DNA from: Hydrangea macrophylla
Taxonomy: Eukaryota; Streptophyta; Magnoliopsida; Cornales; Hydrangeaceae
NCBI GenBank assembly: GCA_033977485.1
Contig: CM066991.1
Location: 54,104,850-54,168,849 of the forward strand
Direction of reading: 5' to 3'
DNA length: 64,000 nucleotides
Both the position numbers and the translations under genes were made by a program. This document shows, piece after piece, positions 33,215 through 43,947 of the stretch. Under the pieces are notes generated by a model. It did not search any database. It saw only the letters and a program-made list of their open reading frames with translations, and was not told the origin of the DNA. Position 1 is the first letter of the stretch; every line of letters begins with the position of its first letter.

Positions 33215-33860
33215 AAGATCTTTTGGTGCTCAATCCAAAAGGGCCGGTCGGGGTCTCCGGGAGCTGGTATCTTTCCGCTTCTATCCTCGGGGGATGATGC
33301 AGGGTTCTCGGGGAATCTCTTTTCTTGATCGGGAACCAGGACCCATCCCTGAATCTCTCACGGTTGATCAAAATGTGTCGGCGCTCAATCCAAGAGGGCC
33401 GGTCGGGGCCTCCGGGAGCTGGTATCTTTCCGCTTTTGTCCTCGGGGGATGATGCGGGGTTCTCGGGGAATCTCTTTTCTTGATCGGGAACCAGGACCCA
33501 TCTCTGAATCTCTCATGGTTGATCAAATCTTGCGGCGCTCAATCCAAGAGGGCCGGTCGGGGCCTCTGGGAGCTGGTGTCTTTCTGCATCTGTCCTCGGG
33601 GGATGATGCGCGGTTCTCGGGAAATCTCTTTTCTTGATCGGGAACCAGGACCCATCTCTGAATCTCTCACGGTTGATCAAATCTTGCGGCGCTCAATCCA
33701 AGAGGGCCGGTCGGGGCCTCCGGGAGCTGGTGTCTTTCTGCTTCTGTCCTCGGGGGATGATGCAGGGTTCTCGGGGAATCTCTTTTTCTATTTTTTGGTG
33801 CCTTGGCCAGAATCCAGGATTCGTTCTCGGAACTCTCGTGTTTGATCAAAATTTACGACG
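33215..33860. repeat. 154-bp tandem array upstream of the antisense gene
   Basis: About four units of 154-155 bp (landmarks GCTCAATCCAAGAGGGCCGG, CTCGGGGGATGATGC, GATCGGGAACCAGGACCC), starting at 33,228, 33,383, 33,537 and 33,691. GC-rich compared with the surroundings. Confidence 0.94.
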
Positions 33861-34068
33861 GTTGTTCTGAAATAGCCGATTCGGGTCCTCGGGAGTCAAT
33901 TTTTCCCAGTTTCTGCCTGCTGGAGGTAGTTCTGACAACTTTTAGCCTACTTGGGGTAAAACCTTACAAATCTTGACCGGAATGGGCCACCAGGGCTGAT
34001 CGGGGCCAAAAATAGGCTGAAAAAGGCCAAAACAGGTCAAAACAGAGCGAAGTGGGGCCTGCGGGGAG

Positions 34069-34132
34069 CAGTGCCGCGGCGGCACTGGGCCACTGCCGCG
34101 ACGGCAGTTGGCCAGTGCCGCGGCGGCACTGG
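34069..34132 (+). promoter_or_regulatory. Palindrome cluster in the presumed antisense-gene promoter
   Basis: Three GTGCCGCGGCGGCAC-type palindromes (the middle one CTGCCGCGACGGCAG) separated by 7-8 bp, the same word as in the copy A LTR. A weak TATA-like TGTATATCTC follows at 34,151, and a consensus splice donor ends the first exon at 34,250. Confidence 0.6.
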
Positions 34133-34353
34133 GTGGCCGGACTCCATCTTTGTATATCTCGGGTTTTTGAGCCTTTGAAGCTCATTCTTGGCCATTTTGG
34201 GGTGTTTTTGGAGCCAAAAATCGTCAAAAACGCAGCTTGTGCGCGCTCAGGTGAGTAATCCTACCCCGTAGTTGGAATTTTGATTGGTGTTTTGGTTTGC
34301 TCAATTTTGCAAGAAGAAAGTTTAACTTTGACTTTCATTTTCTTTGTAGATCC

Positions 34354-36527
34354 ATGGCTTCGAGCTCGAGGAGACCGTCTAAGAAGGCCAAGGAACGGAT
34401 GAAAGCCGAGATGCAAACCCCGGACTTGATTTTACGGGACCCCCAACATCATCTTTCGGCCGCGGCTCTAGCGAGCTTGGTATGTGAAACCTTTGACATT
34501 TTAGGACTATTTCCATGTATTGTGCTAGTTTTGTGAGCCGTAGCGTGCACCTAGAGATCGTTAGAAGTTCGATTTGTGCTCAAATGTTGATTTTGCGAAT
34601 TTGGACCTCGGGTCGTGAATAATGATTTTGTACATCGCTTTTTTTGTCTCTAGTATGTGCTGGTGCCGAAAGTAGCATTGAAGGGCCACGGTAGCCTCGC
34701 TCATGCTTTCCTGTGTTATACTCAACTCTCGCCCACCGTCAAGAGGATGGTCGATGATGCCGGGTTCGGAGGCTTTGTCCGTCTGGTTTCGAAGAGCAGC
34801 AATGATTTGGCACACTTTTATGCTTTGGCTGAGAGGTGGTGGGACACCACCAATACTTTCCACCTGCCGTTCGGCAAGATGACCATGACGCCCTTCGACT
34901 TCTCTATGATTACTGGTTTGAGGGTAGGCGGGAAACGCCTAATTTTGGATTATTTCTATGAGATCGACCCTGAGGCTGTAGAGATGTTGATTGGGGCTGT
35001 TCCCCCCAATTTGGAGAGGCACTGGTTTCCTTACGGCTGGCTTTACCGGGCTTATGGCAGAGGGAATCATAACCTGAACAATTCCCAGCTTTTGAGGGTG
35101 TATCTTCTGTATGTCCTTGGCTGCTCGATCTTTGCAACGCGGAACGGCCGGGTGAACTTGAGACTTCTTTCTTGCCTAGCGACCATCGATGAGATCCCTT
35201 CTTACGACTGGGGCAATGCTGCCTTGGCCCATCTTTACAAGCACATGGGTGAGGTTTCCCGAGGTGATGTTAAATCGACAGGGGGATTTTGGTGAGCTTG
35301 GGAGGTATGTGCTGCATCTTGCTTTATATTCCGATTTTTCAGTTTCTGTTCTTTTTCTGATTTTTCTCCTTTGTCTGTGCAGCTTTGGAGCTTCGAGTAC
35401 TTGAAGATGTTGGCTCCCTCCCCTGCGGATGAATCAGGCGAAGACGAGGATGGCATGGCTCCTGTGCCTTTGTTCCCACGAGGCTTGAGATGGCGGAGGG
35501 ATGTTGTCGGGGTGAAGAGTGGGGCCCACCAGATTGTTTTGTTCAGAAACTTCCTAACTGGACTGACGGCTGCTAATGTTGATTGGACGCCTTGGGAGCG
35601 CGTTGCCTATGCCACCCCAGATGAGATACAAGTGGTCAAACCCCTTTCCTCTTGCCGACTTCTGATGGAGAGTACCGAGTGCAGGCAGTGGTTCCTTGGT
35701 GAGCGAGTGTCCCGGCAGGTGGTCGGTGGTTCCAGGTATCGGGTCCCTCATAATCCCCCTGCGATGGATGTTAGTGACCTTTCTGGTGATGCTCTACTGG
35801 CGGCCTTGGCTGGCACCGATGTTTGGGACCATTTTCTCTTTGAGATCGGTTACGAGGCTTACCGTGGTTGTTTCCTGATGCCCAACTTCCCACTCCTGGA
35901 GGTGAGTTTTATGTTTTTGTTTTTATCCATTGCCTATGTTTTTGATTTATCTTTTCTTAACTTGTTTTGTGCCTACAGCTCCTCGAGATGTACAGGAGGT
36001 AGGCTCCTCCGGCTTCTGATCCTATCCCTTCTTGGGATTGGACCGTAAATGTTCTAGGCGCTGATGGAACTCCCCAAGTGATGGAGGTGCCACGAATCAC
36101 ATGCGGGTACCCTACTCAGCCAGCGGGTGTCCTCAACGTTCCTTGGAGCTACGCTGAGGAGGGTCACGCCTTGGTGGCTAGCCTACGGTCCTTGGTCCTC
36201 ACACGAGACCACCGGGTATGTCCTTTATTTTTGCACTCCTTAAGGTTATGAGGTCCTAATCTTGGATTTTATCCTTTGACAGATGGATGGCATGCGGCAA
36301 TTTGCCGCCAATCAGATGGCGTCTTTGGTAGGCTTCTGACTTGACTCTGTTTTTGTATTTTTTTGTTGTTTTCCTACTGATTGCCTTTATTTTATTGGTG
36401 TGTGCAGTACCATGGAGGCGGAGCTGGTTCATCGAGGACCGGTCCGAGGTGCAGAGGTGGTAGGAGGAGACCGTCGTCGACATACACTCCGGGCGGTCTG
36501 ACAGAGGACGAAGAAGAGGAGGACTGA
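34354..36527 (+). pseudogene. Antisense PMD (plant mobile domain, MAIN-like) gene, seven exons
   Basis: A non-coding first exon ends at 34,250 (CAG|GTGAGT). Coding exons: 34,354-34,479, 34,654-35,304, 35,383-35,901, 35,979-36,215, 36,283-36,327 and 36,408-36,527. Every coding exon is a multiple of three, and every intron is GT-AG and phase 0. The product (about 565 codons) begins MASSSRRPSKKAKERMK, contains the PMD core (FYALAERWWDTTNTFHLPFG, MTPFDFSMITGLRVGG, RVYLLYVLGCSIF) and ends in an acidic tail (GGLTEDEEEED). Two in-frame stops, TGA 35,293-35,295 and TAG 36,000-36,002, break it. PMD proteins occur in plant silencing genes (MAIN family) and in transposons; this copy's job is unknown. 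Confidence 0.78.
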
Positions 36528-36876
36528 GGCCCCCCCCCCCCAAGCGGGAATTTTATTCTATTTTCTTTTTATGTTTTCGATCGGGTTGTACTGGTGATGT
36601 GACTATTTGGACAGTGTAGGATGATGTGTGGAACATTTTGTGACCTTTGACAAATTATTATGATGTTTTGCCTTTTAGGCCGGATAGCTTCCGGTTTGGA
36701 GGCGCGGTTGTGTGCTTGTTTTAGTTGATGATGATACATGTGCACTGTGATTGTTGGGTGTTACTGCGATGGGCAGTTTTGTAATAGTGAGTGTTTTTGC
36801 CTTGTAGGTGGGATAGTCCATAAAACGGGGAGGTGCTGCCGAAATTTCGAATTTTCCTAGAGCCGCGACCGAAAAC
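36528..36876. other. Spacer between antisense genes
   Basis: Contains a 12-base C run after the PMD stop and likely 3' UTR sequence. CTTGTAG|GTGGG near 36,800 could be a splice acceptor for the next gene. No coding frame. Confidence 0.5.
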
Positions 36877-37875
36877 ATGGCTTTGTATGATCCAGCTCAA
36901 CTCACGGCTTGGCTGAACATCACGGATGGTGTGGAGCGGATCAACCTCTTTAGCTACGGCTTGACCGAGCTATTCTCTCTTTGCCAGATGACCCTGAACA
37001 CTGAGTTCTTGCGCGCTGCTATTGCTCACTAGGACCCGGTGAACCATGTCTTCAATTTCAATGGCTTGGAGATATGCCCCTTGTTTGAGGAGTTCTGTGC
37101 CATCCTTGGCTATGATTCTGATTTAGACCTGATTCTCCCTTCTGCTGCTACCCTCAGTCCTACGCGAGGCTTGGCTGAATATCTGAATTGTTCCATCACT
37201 ATTTCCCGTCGGCTGCTTCAAGGTGAGGTTCTTGACATTGCTTCCATAATTGCTCGATATGCCAGTCCTGGGAATCCCAGCGTGTATGATGCTACTCGTA
37301 GGGCTGCTGTGATTCTGTGTATGACTTCACACTTCTTGTTCTTGAGTGCTTCTAGCGACTTAGTACATGTATATCTCGGACTGAAGGCAGGTAAGAACCC
37401 CATGGCCATGGTTTTGGCCGAGACCCTGAATGGTTTGGATCGCGCTTTAAGTCAGGGAATGCTTCTACTTTCTGGGGCGCCTCTGGTGTTACAGGCTTGG
37501 CTCTACGAGTGTCTTCAGTTATGGACTGGTAATGTGCCGCCAGTTTATTTTCGCAGAGCTGTGCTTCATACTCATTTTACTTTTGTTGATTGGGTGGGTA
37601 TGATGGGTGCCTTATCTGAGGCTGACATTTGCTGGATCGTGAGGCGTTAGGGCCTTTATGCTGTGACCACTAGTCTCGGGGATTTCCAGAGGGTGTGGCT
37701 GATGGGACTGAGAGAGACCTCCTTCTATCATCCTCGTCGATTGGCCAGACAGTATGGGAAAGTTCAAGAGGTCCCCCGAGGGTTTACTGAGAGGGTCTTT
37801 GCTTCCAGAGTCAGAGCCACTACCATTGCTGCTTTCATCAGGAGCTGGGCCAGCCGAGCAAGGGCCTATTTCTAA
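36877..37875 (+). pseudogene. Second antisense accessory ORF (DUF7745-like)
   Basis: One frame from ATG 36,877 to TAA 37,873-37,875 (333 codons), broken by TAG at 37,030-37,032 and 37,648-37,650, both of which could derive from CAG. Visible phrases include NHVFNFNGLEICPLFEEFCA, LGYDSDLDLILPS and FHPRRLARQYG-like sequence near the end. The layout recalls the DUF7745 family that accompanies Tat elements in plant genomes; I recognise it only by general pattern. It has no membrane segment or signal peptide that I can see. It lies 350 bp after the PMD gene on the same strand. Confidence 0.6.
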
Positions 37876-38146
37876 AGACCTTTGAAGAAATAAAAGACAT
37901 CAAGATAAAACTAGACCTGACTGATTCTGCTCATTCCTCCCAGCGTCTTTGAACGTGTGTGATTGCTTTTCGAAAGACTTTTATTTTTGATCTTTCCTGC
38001 TAATGTAATATTCAGAGTTTGTTTATCGGTGAACCTTGGTTACTTTGGGAATCTCATTTATGCATTTTAGCTTTAAAAACATTTTGTAATCGAGATTTAA
38101 ATTAGATGTTGCTTTTGGTACTTGCTTGGGCATGCTAGGACGATTA

Positions 38147-38291
38147 GAGGCAAACGAGGCGGGTGACCGAAGTTTGCCCCTAGTTTGGGATATATATGGT
38201 TGTGAGGCAAACGAGGTAGATGACCGACGTTTGCCCCTAGCTTAGAAGAGGTTCAGGCGAACGAGGCGAGTTGCCGAGTTTGCCCCTAGTG
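38147..38291. repeat. Three GGCAAAC...GTTTGCC hairpin modules
   Basis: AGGCAAACGAGG ... GTTTGCCCCTAG occurs at about 38,148, 38,204 and 38,254; arms GGCAAAC/GTTTGCC enclose about 17 bases (the third copy is slightly diverged). Confidence 0.85.
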
Positions 38292-38494
38292 TGGAGGGTT
38301 ATTTCAGGGTTATGGTAAGGACCGCGACTTTATTCTCTTAAATGCTCATAACTTTTGCCTGGGCACCAGTGAGGTGACCTAGCGAGCTCTTTTCTCTCTT
38401 TTGTTATTGCTCACCTTGGATTTAGCTCTAACTTTTGCCTAGGCGTCCTTTCGGATTTTCAACCTAGCGAACCATCCCTTTTTTTTTTTTGAAA

Positions 38495-38757
38495 GTCTGC
38501 CTACGTACCCCCGAGCGGGGATCAGGTCCAACGTAGTTCGGGCCAAAGCTTGAAAGAAATTGGGCTATTTTTGTGGGTGGAGCGACCGAACCGATGTGGT
38601 TGCCTACGTATCCCCGAGTGGGAATCAGGTCGAGCGTAGTTCAGGGCATGGTCGGAAAGAAGCGGGTTGATTTTTAGGTAGGTGGGGTGACCGAACCGTT
38701 GTGGTTGCCTACGTATCCCCGAGCGGGAATCAGGTCGAGCGTAGTTCAAGGAAAGGC
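38495..38757 (-). repeat. Three copies of the Tat 3' motif (104-bp period)
   Basis: On the minus strand GAACTACG ... CCTGATTCCCGCTCGGGGAT ... ACGTAGGCA occurs three times. Each can fold with CTACG/CGTAG outer and CCCG/CGGG inner arms. This motif is widespread downstream of pol in plant Tat elements; here it is triplicated. Confidence 0.82.
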
Positions 38758-38781
38758 TTGAAAGAAAAGGTTATTGAATAG

Positions 38782-39501
38782 TCAAGCATAGTACTTTTTA
38801 AGACGATCTGTGTTGATTGGTTCTTTGAATTTGACACCATCGAGGTCCATGAGATAAGTTGTTCCTCCGGAAAGAACAGTCTTGACGATGTAAGGGCCGA
38901 CCCATTTAGGTTTAAACCTCCCACGAGGATCAAAGATCGGAGCTCGCAACTCCTTAAGGACAAGGTCACCCTTGACAATCTTCCTCGGACGAACCTTTTT
39001 GTTGAAAGCACGGGCTATCCTCTTTTGATAGATTCGAACATGGTCGACTGCCGCTAGGCGCTTTTCATCTGTGAGGGCCAATTCTTCATACCTTTCCCTC
39101 AACCAATCTGATTCCGAAATTTCACACTATGCCATCACGCGTAGGGACGGTAATTCTATCTCGACCGGAAGTACCGCTTCCATCCCATACACTAGTGAGT
39201 AAGGAGTTGATCCTGGGGACGTCCTTATCGAGGTTCTGTATCCCCAAAGTGCGAACGGTAGCTTTTCATGCCAGTCTTTGTAAGTATCGGCTGATTTCTG
39301 CAGTATGGCCTTAACATTCTTGTTTGTAGCTTCGACTGCCCCATTAGTTTGTGGTCTGTAGGGTGATGACTTATGATAAGTGATTTTGTATTCCTCGAAC
39401 AGATCCCTGACTTCTGCCTTGAAATGACTTCCGTTATCCGAAATAATCTCATGGGGAACTCCATAACGGCAGATGAGATTTTTTCTTGATGAATTTGGCA
39501 A
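38782..39501 (-). pseudogene. Copy B integrase, catalytic core and C-terminus
   Basis: It continues the long pol frame after a frameshift at a T run near 39,480-39,487. Seen are the second Asp and Glu of the DDE core (ISDNGSHFKAEV, then YRPQTNGAVEATNK) and the C-terminal domain (GDLVLKELRAPIFDPRGRFK, WVGPYIVKTVLSGGTTYL). A TAG at 39,127-39,129 splits it; the two parts are in the same frame. Integrase would insert the cDNA into chromatin. Confidence 0.88.
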
Positions 39502-42500
39502 CTTCCTTGGCTCCTAACTTGGTGTAGGATGCAGCTTCTACCCATTTTGTGAAGTAGTCTATGGCCACCAGAATGTACCGATTTCCATTTGAAGCTTTCG
39601 GAATGATTTCACTGATAATATCGATTCCCCAGGTGGAGAATGGCCAAGGTGAGGTCATGCTGTATAGAAGGGATGGTGGTACATGCATCATGTTTGCATG
39701 GATCTGGCACTTGTGACACTTTCTCACGTATTCGCAACAATCTTTCTCCAATGTTGTCCAGTAGTACCCTTGTCTTACGATTTTCTTGGCCAGCATGTGA
39801 CCGTTCATGTGCGGGCCGCATACCCCCTCGTGTATTTCCTCCATCATTCTTCTGGAACTTTTCCCAAACAAGCAAGTCAGGTTGTGACCGTTGTATCCTT
39901 TCTTCAGCAGTTTTCCACCGCAAATGATGAATTGCGCTGCGAATCTTTGAATGGCCCTTTTGTCTTTTTCGGTAGATTCTTGGGGGTACGTTCCATTTTC
40001 TATGAAGTTCCAGACATCCTGATACCACGGTGTTTCATTCTCTTCTGCTTCGATTGCGGCGATCATGTTGAACGAAGGCTCGTACCTTTGCTCAATTACC
40101 AAAGGCATCATCCTGACTCCTATAGGAATTTTGATCATGGAGGCTAAGGTAGCCAACGAATCAGCTAGCTGGTTCTCTTCCCTAGGCAAGTAGAGAAATG
40201 TGATGTTTCTGAACTGCCTCTTGAGTTGGTCCAGATGATCATGATAGGACTTCAACCTCTCCTCTTTTACTTTCCATTCTTCTCTTGCTTGTGATATGAT
40301 GAGGTTGGAGTCCCCAAAGACATCTAGCTTTTGAATTCTCAATTCTATGGCCGCTTCTATTCCCAGAATGTACGCTTCATATTCAGCAGTGTTGTTGGTG
40401 GAGTTATAATTGAGCTTGACTGCCAGTGGGGTATGGTCCCCGTTTGGTGATACTAGAATTATTCCTACTCCGTAGCCTTTCATGTTGGCTGCTCCATCAA
40501 AGTACAACTTCCACTGTTCTTCCTTGATTTCCATGATATTCTCGTCCGAAAATGGGAAGTCTCCACTTTCTTCGGAGTCAATGGCGTGTTTCGCAAGATG
40601 CTTAGCCACGGTTCTCCCTTTTACCGATTTGCTTGTAACATACTTGATATCGAATTCGAATAGTAGAAGTAACCAACGGGATATACGAGCGGTCAGGGCG
40701 GGTTTTTTGAGGAGGTATTTTAGAGGATCCATGCAAGATATGAGCACAACCGGGAAGGCTAGCATGTAGTGCCTCAGTCGGCGGGTGCACCAAACCAAGG
40801 CCCAACACATTTTTTTGAGGGTAGAGTAGTTGAGCTCATACCCAGTCATCCTCTTGCTGAGGTAATATATGGCCTTTTCGGAGTGGCTTTCTTCTCCTTC
40901 TTGGGCCAGCATGCAACCCATGGCATTTTTGGAGACAGATAGGTAAATAAATAAGGGCTTATGAGGCGTTGGTGGTGAAAGGACAGGCGGATTTTGAAGG
41001 TAAGCTTTTATTTTGTCGAAAGCGGCCTGGCATTGGTCATCCCATTGGAACTTTTCCCCTTTCCTCAACAATCGGAACAGAGGATCGCATGTAGTTGTGA
41101 GCTTGGAAATGAAGCGGCTGATGAATTGGAATCTTCCGAGGAACCCCCTTACCTCTTTTTCATTCTGTGGTGGTGTCATTTCTAGGATTGCCTTGATCTT
41201 GGAGGGATCCACCTCTATCCCCCTTTGTGTGATGAGGAAACCCAGGAGTTTACCGGAGGTCACACCGAAAGTGCATTTCTTTGGATTCAACCTCATCTTG
41301 TACTTACGCAACCTTTCAAAAAACTTTTCCAGTGCCACTAGGTGTCCTTCTCTATCCTTGGACTTCACGATCATGTCGTCTACGTAGACTTCTACTTCCC
41401 TGTGAATCATATCATGCAGCAGAGTGGTGGCAGCTCTTTGGTAGGTTGCCCCAGCATTCTTGAGTCCGAAAGGCATTACTCTATAACAGTAGGTCCCCCA
41501 AGGGGTGGTGAATGTCGTCTTTTCCCGATCTTCTGGCGCCATAATAATCTGATTATACCCTGAGAAACCATCTATGAATGATAGTAGCTCATGTCCTGCG
41601 GTGTTATCTACCAAAACGTCAACGTGGGGAAGCAGGAAGTCATCCTTGGGACTGGCCTTGTTTAGATCACGGAAGTCGACGCATACACGAACTTTTCCAT
41701 CCTTCTTCGGGACTGGCGCGATATTGGCAACCCATTCCGGATATTCGGTGACAATGATGAATCCTGCCTTGAATTGCTTTTCCACTTCTTCCTTAACCTT
41801 GAGTGCCCACTCCGGCCTCATACGCCTCAGTTTCTGCTTGACAGGTTTAGAATTAGAGAGGAGGGGAATATGGTGTTGGACAATGTCGGGATCGACCCCA
41901 GGCATGTCTTCGTAAGACCAAGAGAAAACATCTTTGAATTCTTTTAGCAAGAGGGTTAATTTTTCTTTTTTTTCTTTATTAAGAGTTGAGCCAATTTGCA
42001 CAATTTGGGGATTATCTGTTTCACCTAGGTTAACTGATAAAGTATCTTCGATTATTTCATAAGCAGGTGGTTTTTCAATTAGTTGATTAAGTTTAATTGG
42101 GAGATCCTCAGAGGGATCTGTGCATTCACAAGTATTAGACACAGAGGAGTAAGCAGAATCGTCTTTCATTTCATTCATGATAGGTGAAGTGACTACATTA
42201 GATAGTGGTGGGCTTACAACAGCCGACTCTGGTACATACTCGATAATCGGCAGTACAGACTCTGGGGGAACAGGGGATAGGGAGACACAGACAGAAGACT
42301 CTACAGCCTGGTTGCTCAGACCCTCCTCAATTGGCTTGATCTGATCATCTTGGCTCTTGGCCCTCTTTTCTTCCTTCTTCTCAGCGGATTCCTCCCACAT
42401 TTTCTCGATGGCTTCAGTGTCCAGGTATTTCAACCAGTCTTCCTCCGGGGTTTTCTCAATTTCTTCGGGATAGAATGGATCTTGATATGGAGGCCTCTCG

Positions 42501-42664
42501 CAGTCAGCGAAGATTTCAAGCCCGGGGTGCCTTTTTCCAGTGGTTTGGTGGATCCAGGGTTCGGGGAACCCGAAGTAAGGGAAGTCATCCCCCTCTTTGA
42601 TGAATTGTCTTTTCAAGGTCTTGCGGTATGGTGGGAGACCCCTTACCCTTTTCTTCCATGGCCT
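39449..42664 (-). pseudogene. Copy B pol: RT, RNase H, second RNase H, integrase N-terminus
   Basis: Open for 1,055 codons from 42,616, preceded by a TAA at 42,665 that joins it to the protease frame (copy A has CAG). RT at about residues 285-470 (RVCVDFRDLNKAS, YVDDMIVKSKDREG), RNase H at 540-660 (AIYYLSKRMTGYELNYS), archaeal-type RNase H at 710-840 (WKLYFDGAANMKGYGVG, STNNTAEYEAYILG, NQLADSLATLAS), integrase zinc region near 950 (HEGVCGPHMNGH ... CHKCQIH), and the first catalytic Asp (WGIDIISEI). It ends by a frameshift near 39,485. RT motifs are intact; the break is in integrase. Confidence 0.9.
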
Positions 42665-43947
42665 TTATAGCTCGATGTCTTCTTCAGTGGGCTTGTATCC
42701 TAGCCCGAAAGTACCTTGCTGTCCTTTGATCTGAGGGAACTCTCGAATCCCTTGCTGGCGTCGGCCCAATCCCATTGCAGAAAAGTAGTTCATTTTGCGA
42801 ACGATGTTGACAACCGCAGAGTGGATCTTAGGGAACCTGTCTTCATCATTGATCATGTGGACTTCTTCCATGAAGAATCCCCCAATTTTTCCTTCTTCTA
42901 ACTCAGGTATTTGGATTTCAAAGATGGGAGCGTAGTTCGGGAAAGCTTCATTACCCCAACTATTACCGAGGATGATTTTCACTTCCTTTTCATGGATGTA
43001 CTTGATCATTTGATGCACAGTGGACGATACGGCTTTGTTGACATGCAACCAGGGCCTTCCAATCAGCAAGTTGAAAGAGGCAGGTATATCCATGACTTGA
43101 AAGACTTCGGTGCTCACCAAAGATCCTACCCGGATTTGGAGAGAAATGGTTCCCATTACATTTCTCCTGGTGTTATCATAGGCTCTCACAGATTGCACAG
43201 ATGGTGTGATGTCAAGGACATTGACCCCCAAGGCGGTGGTAGTCCTTAGGGCACAGACATTTAAAGCAGAGCCTGTATCGACTAGACAGAACGGCACCTG
43301 TTGTCCCTTACATCCCACGGTGATATATAATGCCTTGTTATGTGCGGATCCTTCTGGTGGCAGGTCCTCATCGAAAAATGTAATGATTGGGTGGGGGTAA
43401 GTGCGCCCAAGAAAGCCACTATGTCCTCCGGTGCAGTGTCGATAGGGACTTCAATTCTAGCCAAGGCATTCAACACGGCTTGCCTATGCTTATAGGATGT
43501 TACCATGATGTCCCACATCGAGAGAAGCGCTTGGGTCTTCTTTAGCTGCTTTATCAACTCGTTATCTTCTTCAATGATCTCATCCATTTTACCCTTCCCC
43601 TTGTCTTTAACTGGACCCTTCTCGACGGCTTCAGTAGTAGGCTGCAGAGGCTGGTAGTGACGGCCTGACCTGGTCAGATGATCAATTTCAGCAGGAGTAG
43701 GCCCTTCTACAGTCCCATCCTTTTTGAACCAATCACAATCCGTTCCCACAAATGTTTTCTCCGTCTCGTCCCAGATAGAAGCATCACTTTCGTTATTAGG
43801 ATCATCCCATTTGAGGTCTACCGCCCCCAGATCGTGATCTTCCAGAAAGAACAAGTCTTGCTCATCGTCTAGATGTTGCTGCCACTCGTCATTCTCCCCT
43901 TCAATCAGATGAATTCCCACAGAATCCGGGATGTCAATGAAAGGCAA
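42665..43947 (-). pseudogene. Copy B gag C-terminus, protease and G-patch
   Basis: Two frames: 43,947-43,282 (linker from PFIDIPDSVGIHL, ending at a 1-bp loss near 43,396) and 43,318-42,665. The second contains the protease with intact active site LVDTGSALNVC and flap/LIGRPWLH motifs, then the G-patch-like GLGRRQQGIREF ... GTFGLGY. A stop (TAA) at 42,665-42,667 replaces the CAG of copy A. The intact Asp here shows that copy A's Asn is a lesion. Confidence 0.87.

Noticed and set aside
33204..33870. Repetitive frames over the 154-bp array
   Set aside because: By-product of the tandem repeat; upstream of the spliced gene's first exon.
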